Shown here: positions 1-8,603 of the stretch, piece by piece
Position numbering within the stretch: position 1 is the first letter of the stretch
Layout of the letters: each line of letters begins with the position of its first letter
NCBI RefSeq assembly: GCF_001303895.1
Contig: NZ_LJSD01000032.1
Location: 45,511-109,510, forward strand
DNA: 64,000 nt
Reading direction: 5' to 3'
Source of the DNA: Mesorhizobium sp. 1M-11
GTDB taxonomy: Bacteria; Pseudomonadota; Alphaproteobacteria; Rhizobiales; Rhizobiaceae
The notes under the pieces: model-generated
What the model saw: only the letters and a program-made list of their open reading frames with translations
What the model was told of the DNA's origin: nothing
The model's database searches: none
Program-made: the position numbers and the translations under genes

Positions 1-923
1 AAACCCAATTCCTCACGCCAAATACCTTCCGCACCTTGCCCCTGCCCACTTATCCCGACATCCGGCTGGCGCTGACCACGCCCCGCCATGTCGCCCGGCT
101 GATCGCGGATTCGAACGCCGACCACATCCATATCGTCACCGAGGGCCCGCTCGGTATCATGGCGCGGCGCTATTGTCGGGCGCATGGCCGCCCCTTCACC
201 ACCAGCTACCACACGCGTTTTCCGGAATATCTCAGCGCTCGCCTGCCGGTGCCGGAAAGCTGGGCCTACAACTGGCTGCGCGACTTCCACAATTCCGGCC
301 AGGGCACGCTGGTTGCCACCCAGTCCCTGGCCGACGATCTCGCCTCACGCGGCTTCAACAAGCTGAAACCCTGGACGCGCGGCGTCGACATCGAACATTT
401 CCGCCCCGACAAACGTGGCGACCTGCCCTACCCGCGCCCCATCTTCCTGTCGGTCGGCCGCATCGCCATCGAAAAGAACCTGCCGGCATTCCTCGAACTC
501 GACCTGCCCGGCAGCAAGGTCGTGGTCGGCGACGGACCAGAGCGCGCCAAGCTGACGGCCCGCTATCCCAATGTGCATTTCCTCGGCCACCGCCCGAGCG
601 CCGAACTCGCCGAACTCTATGCTTCCGCGGACGTTTTCGTGTTTCCCAGCCGCACCGACACGTTCGGCAACGTCATCATCGAGGCGCTGGCCAGCGGCAC
701 GCCGGTCGCTGCCTATCCTGTGACGGGGCCGATCGATATCGTCGGTGACGGCATCGGCGGCAAGGTCTCCGAGGATCTGCGCCAGGCCTGCCTCGATACC
801 CTGACACTAAGCCGCACCGAAGCGCGCGAACGCGCCATGCGCTACAGCTGGAAGGCCTGCGCCGACATGTTCATGGATACGGTGAACGAGGCGCTCGGAA
901 GACACGAGAAACTCGCTGCCTGA
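1..923 (+). CDS. GT4-family glycosyltransferase (5' truncated by window edge)
   Basis: The frame is open from the first bases of the window. The sequence before the TTG at 36 (...FRT-LPLPTYPDIRLAL) still looks like the family, so the true start lies upstream. What remains is the end of the N-terminal Rossmann domain and the whole C-terminal nucleotide-sugar domain. The latter has VGRIAIEKN (about residue 140, counting from 36), VGDGPERAKL, and the acceptor/donor signature FPSRTDTFGNVIIEALASG (about 203-221) with the GT4 glutamate. It is closest in feel to the GDP-mannose-dependent alpha-mannosyltransferase/MgtA-like and rhizobial membrane-lipid glycosyltransferases. It should act at the cytoplasmic face on a lipid or polyol acceptor. 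The substrate cannot be read from the sequence. Confidence 0.88.
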   Translation, partial: TQFLTPNTFRTLPLPTYPDIRLALTTPRHVARLIADSNADHIHIVTEGPLGIMARRYCRAHGRPFTTSYHTRFPEYLSARLPVPESWAYNWLRDFHNSGQGTLVATQSLADDLASRGFNKLKPWTRGVDIEHFRPDKRGDLPYPRPIFLSVGRIAIEKNLPAFLELDLPGSKVVVGDGPERAKLTARYPNVHFLGHRPSAELAELYASADVFVFPSRTDTFGNVIIEALASGTPVAAYPVTGPIDIVGDGIGGKVSEDLRQACLDTLTLSRTEARERAMRYSWKACADMFMDTVNEALGRHEKLAA

Positions 924-938
924 TCAATATGCGAGCGG

Positions 939-1298
939 TCAGTAGAGGCGACCACCGTCCGGCACCTTGCGCTCGATCGCGCCCAGCACAACGTCGCCGT
1001 CGCCGTCGGGAAAGCCGAGCGTCAAGACTTCAGACATGAACTTGCCGATCTGACGTGGCGGAAAATTCACCACCGCGAAGACCTGCCGGCCTACCACGCT
1101 CTCCGGCGTATAATATTTGGTGATCTGTGCCGACGACTTTTTCACCCCGATCTCGGGGCCAAAGTCGATCTTCAGCTTGATCGCGGGCTTGCGGGCTTCC
1201 GGAAAAGGCTCAGCCTCGATGATCGTGCCGGCACGGATGTCGACACGGTCGAAGTCGGCGAAGGTGATGTCGGGTTTACGCTCGGTACTGGCAGTCAT
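939..1298 (-). CDS. csaA: CsaA-like tRNA-binding protein
   Basis: About 119 residues, almost entirely one EMAP-II/tRNA-binding OB fold: [14 protein letters not shown] near the start, [43 protein letters not shown], and a C-terminal KVPDGGRLY. This is the normal size of CsaA, a dimeric OB-fold protein described as a secretion-related chaperone and tRNA binder. The ATG at 1298 gives the usual family N-terminus. An in-frame ATG at 1313, three bases after the stop of the upstream YbjN gene, is possible but has no visible ribosome site. The tight spacing suggests translational coupling in a two-gene operon. Confidence 0.88.
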   Translation of the reverse strand: MTASTERKPDITFADFDRVDIRAGTIIEAEPFPEARKPAIKLKIDFGPEIGVKKSSAQITKYYTPESVVGRQVFAVVNFPPRQIGKFMSEVLTLGFPDGDGDVVLGAIERKVPDGGRLY

Positions 1299-1316
1299 TT
1301 TTCTCGACAGCATTGG

Positions 1317-1817
1317 TCAGGCATTGCCATAGGTTTCAAACAGCACGCTCGACAGCGCATCCTTGGCCGAAGTGCCGGACCAGACGACGAACTGAAATGC
1401 CTGGAAGTAGCATTCGCACGCTTCCAGTGCCGAAGACAGCAGCACTTCGACCTGCTGGCTGGACGGTTCGACGCCGCCGGCGAGCAGCAGCGACTGACGG
1501 AACATGATCGCGCCTTCCTGCTCCCACAGGTCGAAATGGCCGAACAGCATCTGCTCGTTGATCAGCGACAGCAGACGCATGACTTCCAATGTGCGATTCT
1601 CGGGAACCTTGATGTCGAAGGCGCAGGCCAGATGCAGTGCCTCGAAATCCTCCATCCAGGAAAACGACACATGATAATCGGTCCAGGTTCCGGTTACCGA
1701 GATCGAAATTTCGTCGTCGCCAGCCCGCTCGAAAGACCAGTCATTGTTGTGCGCCACCTGCTCGATCACATCGACCGGATGGATTTCGCGGGAGAATTCG
1801 AGTTCGAGAAGTTCCAT
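1317..1817 (-). CDS. YbjN-domain protein
   Basis: 166 residues from an ATG preceded by AGGAAG at 8 bases, which decides this start over the longer open frame. The sequence (MELLELEF..., NNDWSFERAGDDEISISVTGTW, FDIKVPENRTLEVMRLLSLIN, LWEQEGAIMFRQSLLLAGG) matches the YbjN/type III chaperone-like family common in Alphaproteobacteria. Members resemble secretion chaperones in fold and have been tied to stress phenotypes in enterics, but the molecular role is unknown. It is the first gene of an operon with csaA. No signal peptide or membrane segment is seen. Confidence 0.85.
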   Translation of the reverse strand: MELLELEFSREIHPVDVIEQVAHNNDWSFERAGDDEISISVTGTWTDYHVSFSWMEDFEALHLACAFDIKVPENRTLEVMRLLSLINEQMLFGHFDLWEQEGAIMFRQSLLLAGGVEPSSQQVEVLLSSALEACECYFQAFQFVVWSGTSAKDALSSVLFETYGNA

Positions 1818-2138
1818 GGAATGCTTCCTGTCGTTCTGGGAGCGCCACCGCACGCTCCGCGGGGGAGGCACGCACAACGAACAATTTTTCTAGAACTCGG
1901 ACGGCCTGGACTGCTCGACGCAACACCCCATGACCGGACCCCACCGCCCGGCGCATGACCCCGTTCCGAATCATGCAGCAAATTCAGTCTATTGATCGGG
2001 AGTCGCGTGACCAGCCCAATTTTTTGGGGCGGGCCATTCGCATGTGGAAAGTGGAGTCACAAAGAGTCACGAGCCGCCGTTAAGCGATTCACGACAAAGC
2101 GCTTTTTCAGACGGCGGGTTGTGGAAAGATTTAACGAT
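1818..2138. other. Non-coding gap with a cluster of GANTC sites
   Basis: About 320 bases between ybjN and ubiK, both on the minus strand, with no convincing gene. It is more AT-rich than its surroundings at 2080-2140, just downstream of ubiK. It contains five GANTC sites (1968, 2000, 2054, 2064, 2086) within about 120 bases. GANTC is the CcrM methylation site of Alphaproteobacteria. The promoter of the ybjN-csaA operon should lie here. No clean terminator hairpin is seen. Confidence 0.5.
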
Positions 2139-2453
2139 TTATTTTTTTGCGCGTGGCTTCGCGGTGGTGGCCGAGGCCGGTTTTTCGCTCTTGGCTGCTG
2201 CGGAGCCGCCAAACTGTGCTTCAAGTGCCTCGATGCGGGCCGCAAGTTTGGCGTTTTCTTCACGCGCTTTGGCTGCCATTTCGCGCACCGCCTCGAATTC
2301 CTCGCGCTGCACGATATCCATGGAGTTCAGCAGTCGCTCGGCCTGGGCCCGGAAGGCTGTTTCCATTTCGCGGCGCACGCCCTGGGCGGCTCCTGCCGCA
2401 TCGGTCACCAGCTTGGCGAATTCATCGAGGATGCGGTTCGGTCCGGTCGACAT
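2139..2453 (-). CDS. ubiK: UbiK-type accessory factor (BMFP domain)
   Basis: 104 residues. The N-terminal two thirds is an amphipathic helix followed by a coiled coil (ILDEFAKLVTDAAGAAQG, REEFEAVREMAAKAREENAKL, ARIEALEAQ). The tail is low-complexity Ala/Lys. This is the BMFP/YqiC family; UbiK assists aerobic ubiquinone biosynthesis as a membrane-associated trimeric coiled coil. Its position divergent from lgt is a conserved alphaproteobacterial arrangement. Family assignment is firm; a role in quinone synthesis in this organism is by homology. Confidence 0.85.
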   Translation of the reverse strand: MSTGPNRILDEFAKLVTDAAGAAQGVRREMETAFRAQAERLLNSMDIVQREEFEAVREMAAKAREENAKLAARIEALEAQFGGSAAAKSEKPASATTAKPRAKK

Positions 2454-2560
2454 GGCAAAACCCCTGTTAGCTGATTTGACCTAATGAGCCCCATGCCAGA
2501 ATGCAAGGTTGCTCTGCCTTGACCCCGCCAAAAGCCTGCCCCATGGTCCGCGCCTCAAAG

Positions 2561-2624
2561 CATGATCCCGAAAAGTTGCAGACTTTTCGGATAAGATCAT
2601 GCGGCAAAACAAAGAGATAGAGCG
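2561..2624 (+). repeat. Palindromic mosaic repeat, class B
   Basis: Stem-loop with outer arms CATGATC/GATCATG and inner arms CCGAAAAGT/ACTTTTCGG, followed by a linker (GCGGCAAAACAAAGAGATAGAGCG) that closely resembles the linker of the class A repeats. It lies in the ubiK-lgt divergent region, so it sits in or next to both promoters. Related copies are at 57468-57545 and 60769-60870. Confidence 0.8.
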
Positions 2625-2679
2625 GAACAGCGATACAACGTCGCGTTTCGCTCCAACACGACCCGCATGGGAGATTTCC

Positions 2680-3543
2680 TTGAGCGACCTGCTGCCGCTG
2701 GCTGCCCTTTCCTTCCCGAACATCGATCCGGTCATCTTCCAGATCGGCCCGTTCTTCGGCTTCGGCCCCTTGAAAGTGCATTGGTACGGCGTCGCCTATG
2801 TCGTCGGCATCCTGTTCGCCTGGTGGTACTCCAAGCGCCTCATCACCAACACCCGGCTGTGGCCCGAAGGGAGACTGCCGATGAAGCCCATCGATATCGA
2901 CGATTTCGTCGTCTGGGCCGCTGTCGGCATCGTCGCCGGCGGGCGGCTGGGTTACGTGCTCTTCTACAACTTCCCGCGCTATTTCAACAATCCGATCGAG
3001 ATCTTCTACCTTCAGGACGGCGGCATGTCCTTCCATGGCGGCATCACCGGTACCATCCTGGCGATGTATCTCTTCGCCCGCTCGCGTGGCATCCATGCCT
3101 GGTCGCTGTTCGACGTGGTGGCCGCGGGCGTACCTGTCGGCCTCGGCCTCGGCCGGATTGCCAACTTCATCAACTCCGAGCTGTGGGGGCGACTGACAAC
3201 CGTGCCTTGGGCGGTCGAATTTCCCAATGGCGGCCCCTTTGCACGCCATCCCAGCCAAATCTACGAAGCGCTGCTTGAAGGCCTCGTGCTTTTCCTGGTG
3301 CTGCGTTTCCTCACCCATTCGCGGCTGAAGCTGATGACGCCCCGTTTCATCTCAGGCGCCTTCGTAGCCGGATACGGCCTGTCGCGCATCTTTGTGGAGT
3401 TCTTCCGCGAACCCGACCCGCAGCTCGGCTATCTCTTCGGCGGCTGGCTGACCATGGGCATGGTGCTGTCGGCGCCAATGGTTCTCATCGGCATCTGGTG
3501 CATGGCAACGGCCAGACCCATCACCCACGCACAGCCGGCATGA
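2680..3543 (+). CDS. lgt: Prolipoprotein diacylglyceryl transferase
   Basis: 287 residues from a TTG preceded by GGGAGA at 5 bases. The longer open frame runs back into the class B repeat, so this start is preferred. Lgt moves the diacylglyceryl group of phosphatidylglycerol onto the lipobox cysteine of prelipoproteins in the inner membrane, the first step of lipoprotein maturation. Family landmarks: [31 protein letters not shown] with the conserved His, and [14 protein letters not shown] with the key Arg/Asn. Several hydrophobic helices and a cationic C-terminal segment are visible. Its stop overlaps the next start (ATGA). Confidence 0.96.
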   Translation: MSDLLPLAALSFPNIDPVIFQIGPFFGFGPLKVHWYGVAYVVGILFAWWYSKRLITNTRLWPEGRLPMKPIDIDDFVVWAAVGIVAGGRLGYVLFYNFPRYFNNPIEIFYLQDGGMSFHGGITGTILAMYLFARSRGIHAWSLFDVVAAGVPVGLGLGRIANFINSELWGRLTTVPWAVEFPNGGPFARHPSQIYEALLEGLVLFLVLRFLTHSRLKLMTPRFISGAFVAGYGLSRIFVEFFREPDPQLGYLFGGWLTMGMVLSAPMVLIGIWCMATARPITHAQPA

Positions 3544-4631
3544 CGCAACTGAAACGCCGCATCATCGAGTTGATCGCGACAGCCGGGCCCATCCCGACCA
3601 GCGAATACATGGCGCTTTGCCTGTTCGACCCCAAGGCGGGTTATTACACGACGCGCGAGCCCTTTGGCACCGGCGGCGATTTCATCACGGCGCCGGAAGT
3701 CAGCCAGATGTTCGGCGAACTGGTAGCGGTCTGGCTCTACGAGGCCTGGCGTGCGGTCGGCTCACCGATGCCTGTCACCCTGGCCGAAATCGGACCGGGC
3801 CGCGGCACGTTGACGAAGGACATGCTGCGCACCCTCGAGCGCCTCGATCCGGCTTTTGTCGCAGGCGCTTCGATTGCACTCATCGAGACCAGCCCGCGCT
3901 TGCGCGAGAAACAAAGGGATGGGCTGGCCGGCAGTGCGGCAAGTGTCGAATGGCATGAAACAGTCGCTTCCCTGCCCGGCGCACCGCTGCTGATTGTTGG
4001 AAACGAACTGTTCGATGCCGTTCCGATCCGACAATTCGTGCGAACCTCCGACGGCTGGCGCGAACGCATGGTGGGGCTCGATGAAAACGGCGAACTTGCC
4101 TTTTTCGCCGGAGCGGCTTCGCTCGATCCCTCTCTTCTGCCGCCCGACGCAGAGAGCGTACCAGACGGCTCCATCGTCGAGATCGCCCCGGCGCGTTCGG
4201 CGCTGATGCAAACGATTGCCGACCAGATCGCGGCGCATGGCGGTGCAGGCTTGTTCTTCGACTATGGCCATTTGCAGCCGGGTGTCGGCGACACGCTGCA
4301 GGCGTTGCGCAGCCACGAATACGAGGACGTACTGGCGAGCCCCGGCGAAGCCGATCTCACCTCGCATGTCGACTTTTCCGCGCTGGCCACCTCCGCCCGA
4401 ATGGCTGGCCTGCGTGCCGACTTCACGACACAAGGCTCGTTCCTGCTCGGCATGGGTCTGCTCGAACGCGCCGGTCGCCTCGGCGCCGATGCCGACGATG
4501 CCACGCGCGAGCGCCTGTCGGGCGAAGTCGAGCGCCTCGCCGGCCCGCAGGCCATGGGCGATCTCTTCAAGGTGCTGGCCGTCGCCCACGAGGACATCGC
4601 GCTGCCGGTGTTCCGCAGTCGGGTCAGCTAG
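3540..4631 (+). CDS. SAM-dependent methyltransferase, MidA/NDUFAF7 family
   Basis: 363 residues. Starts at the ATG that overlaps the lgt stop, so it is translationally coupled to lgt. Hallmarks: N-terminal [20 protein letters not shown], the SAM-binding [14 protein letters not shown] (about residues 81-94), and [14 protein letters not shown], the NELFDA motif typical of this family. Mitochondrial NDUFAF7 symmetrically dimethylates an arginine of complex I subunit NDUFS2. The bacterial homologue is presumed to act on NuoD, which is not tested here. Its UAG stop lies in the CTAG border of the adjacent class A repeat. Confidence 0.88.
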   Translation: MTQLKRRIIELIATAGPIPTSEYMALCLFDPKAGYYTTREPFGTGGDFITAPEVSQMFGELVAVWLYEAWRAVGSPMPVTLAEIGPGRGTLTKDMLRTLERLDPAFVAGASIALIETSPRLREKQRDGLAGSAASVEWHETVASLPGAPLLIVGNELFDAVPIRQFVRTSDGWRERMVGLDENGELAFFAGAASLDPSLLPPDAESVPDGSIVEIAPARSALMQTIADQIAAHGGAGLFFDYGHLQPGVGDTLQALRSHEYEDVLASPGEADLTSHVDFSALATSARMAGLRADFTTQGSFLLGMGLLERAGRLGADADDATRERLSGEVERLAGPQAMGDLFKVLAVAHEDIALPVFRSRVS

Positions 4632-4725
4632 AGCAATTCCAGGAAAAGTGTGTAACGGATTTCCGCCAGGAATTGCGTAAAAACAAAGCGCTAGAGCGTT
4701 TCCATGAAAAACGGAAATGCTCTAG
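4628..4725 (+). repeat. Palindromic mosaic repeat, class A (copy 1)
   Basis: 98 bases from CTAG to CTAG. Palindrome 1 has arms GCAATTCC/GGAATTGC. A linker follows (GTAAAAACAAAGCGCTAGAGC-like), then palindrome 2 with arms AGAGCGTTTCC/GGAAATGCTCT. The left border supplies the UAG stop of the upstream methyltransferase. Same family as copies at 8366, 9536, 21943, 33104, 46797 and 50491. Confidence 0.93.
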
Positions 4726-4741
4726 CGCGGTTCGGAATGAG

Positions 4742-5623
4742 ATGGAAACGATGCAGGATGACGAACTCGACACATTGAAGGAGACGATCGTCGCCCGTTT
4801 TCCAGACCTGGCCGGGTCCAGGTTCAGGCTGCTGACCCAGGGCTGGGATTCGATCGCAGTGGACGTGGACGATCGGCTGATCTTCAAGTTTCCGCGCAAC
4901 GAGATCGCGCAAAAGTCGCTAATCCGAGAGATCAGCCTTCTCGACGTAATCCGTCCCGCCGTCACCATGCCGGTTCCCGATATCCGCCTGATCGATGGTT
5001 CGCGGGCCTTCTCGCGCCATGAGAAGCTGAAAGGCAGCCATCTGGAGACGCCTCACTATACCCGCCTGTCCGCGGAAGCCCGCGAGGACCTTGCACTGCG
5101 CCTGGCCCGTTTCTACGTCGACCTGCACGGCCTCGACATGGATACGATGCGTGCCGCCGGCGCAGAACCTGTGGAAGCCTGGTCGAAACCTGACGAAGTC
5201 CGCGTCAAGGTGCTGCCGCTTCTGTCGGGCGAGTTGAAAATCCTGGCCGAGCGGATCATCGCTTCCTGGGCCGACTTGCCACCGGACCCTTACGGCACGA
5301 CCTATGGCTTTTTCGACGGTCACGGCTGGAACATGGCCTTCGATCATGAGACCGGCCGCCTGAGCGGCGTCTATGATTTCGCCGATTCCGGCTTCGGCCC
5401 GCTGCACCGGGATTTCATCTATTCGAACTTTATTTCCACCGACCTGACCGAACGCATCATCTCCCACTATGAGATCCTGTCCGGCTGTGCGCTCGAGCGC
5501 GAACGTGTCGAGGTGCTCACCGGCGCGCATCGTCTGTGGGAGCTTGCGGAGGCTGTGGACGATCCACCGCGAATCCCGTTCATGATCGATCATTTCTCCT
5601 ATTGGGCGGCCGCGTTGCGTTGA
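4742..5623 (+). CDS. APH-fold phosphotransferase of unknown substrate
   Basis: About 293 residues. The start at 4742 is just past the repeat; an ATG at 4751 is also possible. It has the aminoglycoside phosphotransferase/choline kinase-like fold: N-lobe GWDSIAVDVDDRLIFKFPR, hinge region, catalytic loop FFDGHGWN (about residue 198) and metal loop VYDFADSGFGP. In the catalytic loop the Asp and the Asn eight positions apart are kept, but the usual first His of HxDxxxxN is Phe. Drug resistance should not be assumed. It separates the methyltransferase from pgeF, which are normally adjacent in related genomes, and follows a repeat, so it may be an insertion. Confidence 0.75.
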   Translation: METMQDDELDTLKETIVARFPDLAGSRFRLLTQGWDSIAVDVDDRLIFKFPRNEIAQKSLIREISLLDVIRPAVTMPVPDIRLIDGSRAFSRHEKLKGSHLETPHYTRLSAEAREDLALRLARFYVDLHGLDMDTMRAAGAEPVEAWSKPDEVRVKVLPLLSGELKILAERIIASWADLPPDPYGTTYGFFDGHGWNMAFDHETGRLSGVYDFADSGFGPLHRDFIYSNFISTDLTERIISHYEILSGCALERERVEVLTGAHRLWELAEAVDDPPRIPFMIDHFSYWAAALR

Positions 5624-5744
5624 CCTGTCCTAAACCGCGCCTCCAATCGCGATTGACTTCGGCCCCCGCCCTGCCCCACTGTCCGCGCTTCGAACCGTCG
5701 GCGCAGCGCCTTGACGAACCCTGACTGACAAAGACAAGACAGAC

Positions 5745-6542
5745 ATGCTGAACGAAACGAAGCCGGAGCCGATCCGGTCTCCGATGCTCGAAAAGGCAGC
5801 CGGACAAGGCATCCGCCACGGCTATTTCACCCGTGTCGGCGGTGTCTCGAACGGCATCTATCGAGGTCTCAACATCGGCACCGGCTCTCAGGACGCTCCT
5901 GAACTGGTGCGCGAGAATCGCCGCCGCGTCGCCGACTGGATGGGCGTACCCGCCACACATCTGCTCAGCGCCCACCAGGTCCATTCGCCCGACGTCTTCG
6001 TTGCGTGCGAGCCTTTCGACGGCGAGCGCCCCAAGGTCGACGCCATTGTCACCGACCGGCCGGGCATCGCCATTGCCGCCACGACCGCCGACTGCGGACC
6101 GGTGCTGTTTGCCGATTCCGGCGCGCGCGTCGTCGGCGCCGCCCATGCCGGCTGGAAAGGCGCCTTCACCGGCGTGCTCGAAAACACCGTCGTCGCCATG
6201 GAGAGCCTGGGTGCAAGGCGCGAAAACATCGTCGCGGTGCTCGGCCCTTCGATCAGTCCACGCAATTATGAAGTCGGACCGGAATTCGTCTCCCGCTTCG
6301 TCGAGGCGGATGCCGGCAACGAGCGCTATTTCGCGCCGTCCGGCAAAGCGGGTCACGCGATGTTCGACCTCAACCGCTATACGATCGACCGGCTGAGACA
6401 AGCCGGCGTGACCGCCGAGGCACTCGACCGCTGCACCTATGCGGAAGAGGATCTCTTCTTTTCCTATCGCCGCACCGTCCACCGCAACGAACCGGACTAT
6501 GGACGCCAACTGTCGGCGATCGTGCTGGAGGACAATGGCTGA
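5745..6542 (+). CDS. pgeF: Peptidoglycan editing factor PgeF
   Basis: 265 residues of the YfiH/laccase-domain family. Motifs: GYFTRVGGVSNGIY, HQVHS (metal His), TADCGPVLFAD (metal Cys) and AHAGWKGA (metal His). These form the zinc/copper site. In E. coli PgeF (YfiH) removes wrongly incorporated L-Ser from the UDP-MurNAc branch; older annotations call it a multicopper polyphenol oxidoreductase. Cytoplasmic, no signal peptide. Its TGA overlaps the ATG of the M24 gene by one base, so the two are co-translated. Confidence 0.92.
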   Translation: MLNETKPEPIRSPMLEKAAGQGIRHGYFTRVGGVSNGIYRGLNIGTGSQDAPELVRENRRRVADWMGVPATHLLSAHQVHSPDVFVACEPFDGERPKVDAIVTDRPGIAIAATTADCGPVLFADSGARVVGAAHAGWKGAFTGVLENTVVAMESLGARRENIVAVLGPSISPRNYEVGPEFVSRFVEADAGNERYFAPSGKAGHAMFDLNRYTIDRLRQAGVTAEALDRCTYAEEDLFFSYRRTVHRNEPDYGRQLSAIVLEDNG

Positions 6543-7693
6543 TGGCGCTGCATTTCGAACGTTCCGAATTCGACGCTCGCCGCGACCGGCTGATGATCGA
6601 GATGGCCGAGAAGAAGCTCGACGCCATCCTGCTGTTCGCCCAGGAAAGCATGTACTGGCTGACCGGATACGATACTTTTGGCTTCTGCTTCTTCCAGTGC
6701 CTGGTGGTGAAAGCGGACGGCTCGATGGTCCTGCTCACCCGCTCAGCCGACCTGCGGCAGGCCCGCCACACCTCGACCATCGACAATATCGTGGTGTGGA
6801 TGGATCGCGCCGACGCCAATCCGGCAATAGACCTGCGCAACCTTTTGAACGATCTCGACCTGCTCGGCGCGCGCATCGGTGTCGAATACGACACCCACGG
6901 CCTGACCGCCTATAACGGCCGCCGGCTCGATGAGCAGTTGCAGACCTTCGGCCAGATCGCGGACGCCTCCGGCATCGTCGGCCGGCTGCGTCTGTTCAAG
7001 AGCCCGGCCGAGATCGCCAAGGCTGAAAAGGCTGCCGCATTGAGCGACGACGCGCTGGACGCAGCCTTGCCGCTGATCAAGCAAGGTGGCGACGAGGCGC
7101 AGATCCTGGCCGCCATGCAAGGCGCGATCTTCTCCGGCGGCGGCGACTATCCCGCCAACGAATTCATCATCGGCTCAGGGCCCGACGCTCTGCTTTGCCG
7201 CTACAAGGCAGGCCGCCGCAAACTCACCAAGAATGACCAGCTCACGCTGGAATGGGCCGGCGTCTTCCACCACTACCATGCGCCGATGATGCGCACTGCA
7301 CTCACCGGCAAGGTCTCCAAGCGCCACCAGGAACTGTTTGATGCCTCCCATGCCGCACTGCTGGCGGTCGAGAAAGCCATGACACCCGGCAACAGTTTCG
7401 GCGATGTCTTCGATGCCCATGCACGCACCATGGAAACGCATGGACTGACCCGTCACCGACTCAACGCTTGCGGCTATTCGGTTGGCGCGCGCTTCACACC
7501 GTCCTGGATGGACATGCCAATGTTCTACCAGGGTAATCCCGAGCCGATCGCGCCCAACATGACGCTGTTTGCGCACATGATCATCATGGATTCCGAAACG
7601 GAGACCGCGATGACGCTCGGCCGCACCTATCTCACGACCGAATCGCAGCCCAAGCCGCTTTCGCGCCATGATCTCGACTTGATCGTGCGCTGA
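6542..7693 (+). CDS. M24 (pita-bread fold) protein, creatinase/ectoine hydrolase-like, metal ligands absent
   Basis: 383 residues: a creatinase-type N-domain (about 1-150), then the pita-bread domain. The five metal ligands of aminopeptidase P/prolidase are not found. The first Asp is Glu (LTLEWAG), the second is replaced in YHAPMMRT, the His site reads ACGYSVGARF, and the two Glu sites read MTLFAHMII and TLGRTYL. The HAPMMR segment can be lined up with the catalytic His region of creatinase, a metal-free member. A metal-independent hydrolase of a small amidine or cyclic amide (creatinase or DoeA/EutD type) is therefore more likely than an Xaa-Pro peptidase. The substrate is unknown. Confidence 0.8.
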   Translation: MALHFERSEFDARRDRLMIEMAEKKLDAILLFAQESMYWLTGYDTFGFCFFQCLVVKADGSMVLLTRSADLRQARHTSTIDNIVVWMDRADANPAIDLRNLLNDLDLLGARIGVEYDTHGLTAYNGRRLDEQLQTFGQIADASGIVGRLRLFKSPAEIAKAEKAAALSDDALDAALPLIKQGGDEAQILAAMQGAIFSGGGDYPANEFIIGSGPDALLCRYKAGRRKLTKNDQLTLEWAGVFHHYHAPMMRTALTGKVSKRHQELFDASHAALLAVEKAMTPGNSFGDVFDAHARTMETHGLTRHRLNACGYSVGARFTPSWMDMPMFYQGNPEPIAPNMTLFAHMIIMDSETETAMTLGRTYLTTESQPKPLSRHDLDLIVR

Positions 7694-7742
7694 ATCGACA
7701 CTGGGAAGGGTATTTGTTCGTCGCCGAGGAGTTCGTCAGTCG

Positions 7743-8363
7743 ATGAGGCGATCGTGCCTGACCATCGCGCCATTGCTTGTTGCTCTGGCGCTGTCGGCCT
7801 GCAACAGGGCCAATGACGCCCTGCAGCCGGCCCCCACCGCACAAGCGACGCAACCCATCCCGGGCTCGACGGCTGCCACGACCACCGCACAGCCCGGCGC
7901 TCCGGCGAACCCGATCGCCGGCGCTCCGACCCCTGCGACTGCCGGCGCTACTCCCGCCGCGACGCCGGCGCAGATGGCTGCCGTGCTCGGCCAGACCCGG
8001 CTGCAGATCGCCCCGATCGTCGGTGCCTCGGTAGAGGCCGCCACGCCGCTCACCCAACGCCTCGCCGCGCGGGCCAAGGAAAGTGGTATCACACTTGCCG
8101 GCAGCGCCGGCCAAGGCGCCACCCATGTGCTGAAAGGCTATTTCTCCACGATCTCCGAGGGCAAGGACACCACAGTCATCTATGTCTGGGACGTCTACGA
8201 CCCGGCCGGCACCCGCCTGCACCGCATCAACGGCCAGCAGAAGGCACCGGTCGTCAGCGGTGCGGAAGGCTGGGCGGCCGTACCGCCCGCCACCATGCAA
8301 GCGATCGCCGACCAGACCATCGCCCAGTTGACCAGTTGGCTGGCCGGCCGCACCGCCGGCTGA
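7743..8363 (+). CDS. Putative lipoprotein with Pro/Ala/Thr-rich linker
   Basis: 206 residues. Signal peptide of type II: MRR, a hydrophobic stretch, and lipobox LSAC with Cys20. Residues 21-78 are a low-complexity Ala/Pro/Thr linker. Residues 80-206 form a compact domain (LQIAPIVGASVEAATPLTQRL, HVLKGYFSTISEGKDTTVIYVWDVYDPAG) ending in IADQTIAQLTSWLAGR. I do not recognise the domain. It resembles conserved rhizobial lipoproteins and probably sits in the outer or inner membrane facing the periplasm. GAGGAG lies 11 bases before the ATG. The repeat downstream begins within three bases of the stop. Confidence 0.78.
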   Translation: MRRSCLTIAPLLVALALSACNRANDALQPAPTAQATQPIPGSTAATTTAQPGAPANPIAGAPTPATAGATPAATPAQMAAVLGQTRLQIAPIVGASVEAATPLTQRLAARAKESGITLAGSAGQGATHVLKGYFSTISEGKDTTVIYVWDVYDPAGTRLHRINGQQKAPVVSGAEGWAAVPPATMQAIADQTIAQLTSWLAGRTAG

Positions 8364-8365
8364 TC

Positions 8366-8460
8366 CTGCAGCGTTTCCGTTTTCTCGGAAACGCTCAAAT
8401 TTTTGTTGACGCAATTCCGGACGCAAAACCGCTACGCACTTTTTGCTGGAATTGCTGCAG
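8366..8460 (-). repeat. Palindromic mosaic repeat, class A (copy 2, reversed, CTGCAG ends)
   Basis: Full-length copy in reverse orientation: GCGTTTCCG/CGGAAACGC palindrome first, then GCAATTCC/GGAATTGC. Both borders read CTGCAG where other copies have CTAGAG/CTCTAG, so the two ends changed together. Confidence 0.92.
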
Positions 8461-8603
8461 GAATCTAGCCGGCTGACACCCCGGTACTCCTTCCCCTGCG
8501 TTAAACCTTTGTTGCGATTCAGCTGCGGATTCGTAAATACGGCGCTTGCAATACCGGCACGGCTGGTTAAAAGCCCCATAAACTCCACCACCAGGTACGG
8601 TGC

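Noticed and set aside
1818..2138. Chromosomal replication origin at the GANTC-rich gap
   Set aside because: No DnaA box cluster and none of the usual rhizobial origin neighbours (hemE, rho region) are nearby.
2467..3318. 283-codon minus-strand frame over lgt
   Set aside because: lgt is unambiguous on the other strand and the minus product has no recognisable feature.
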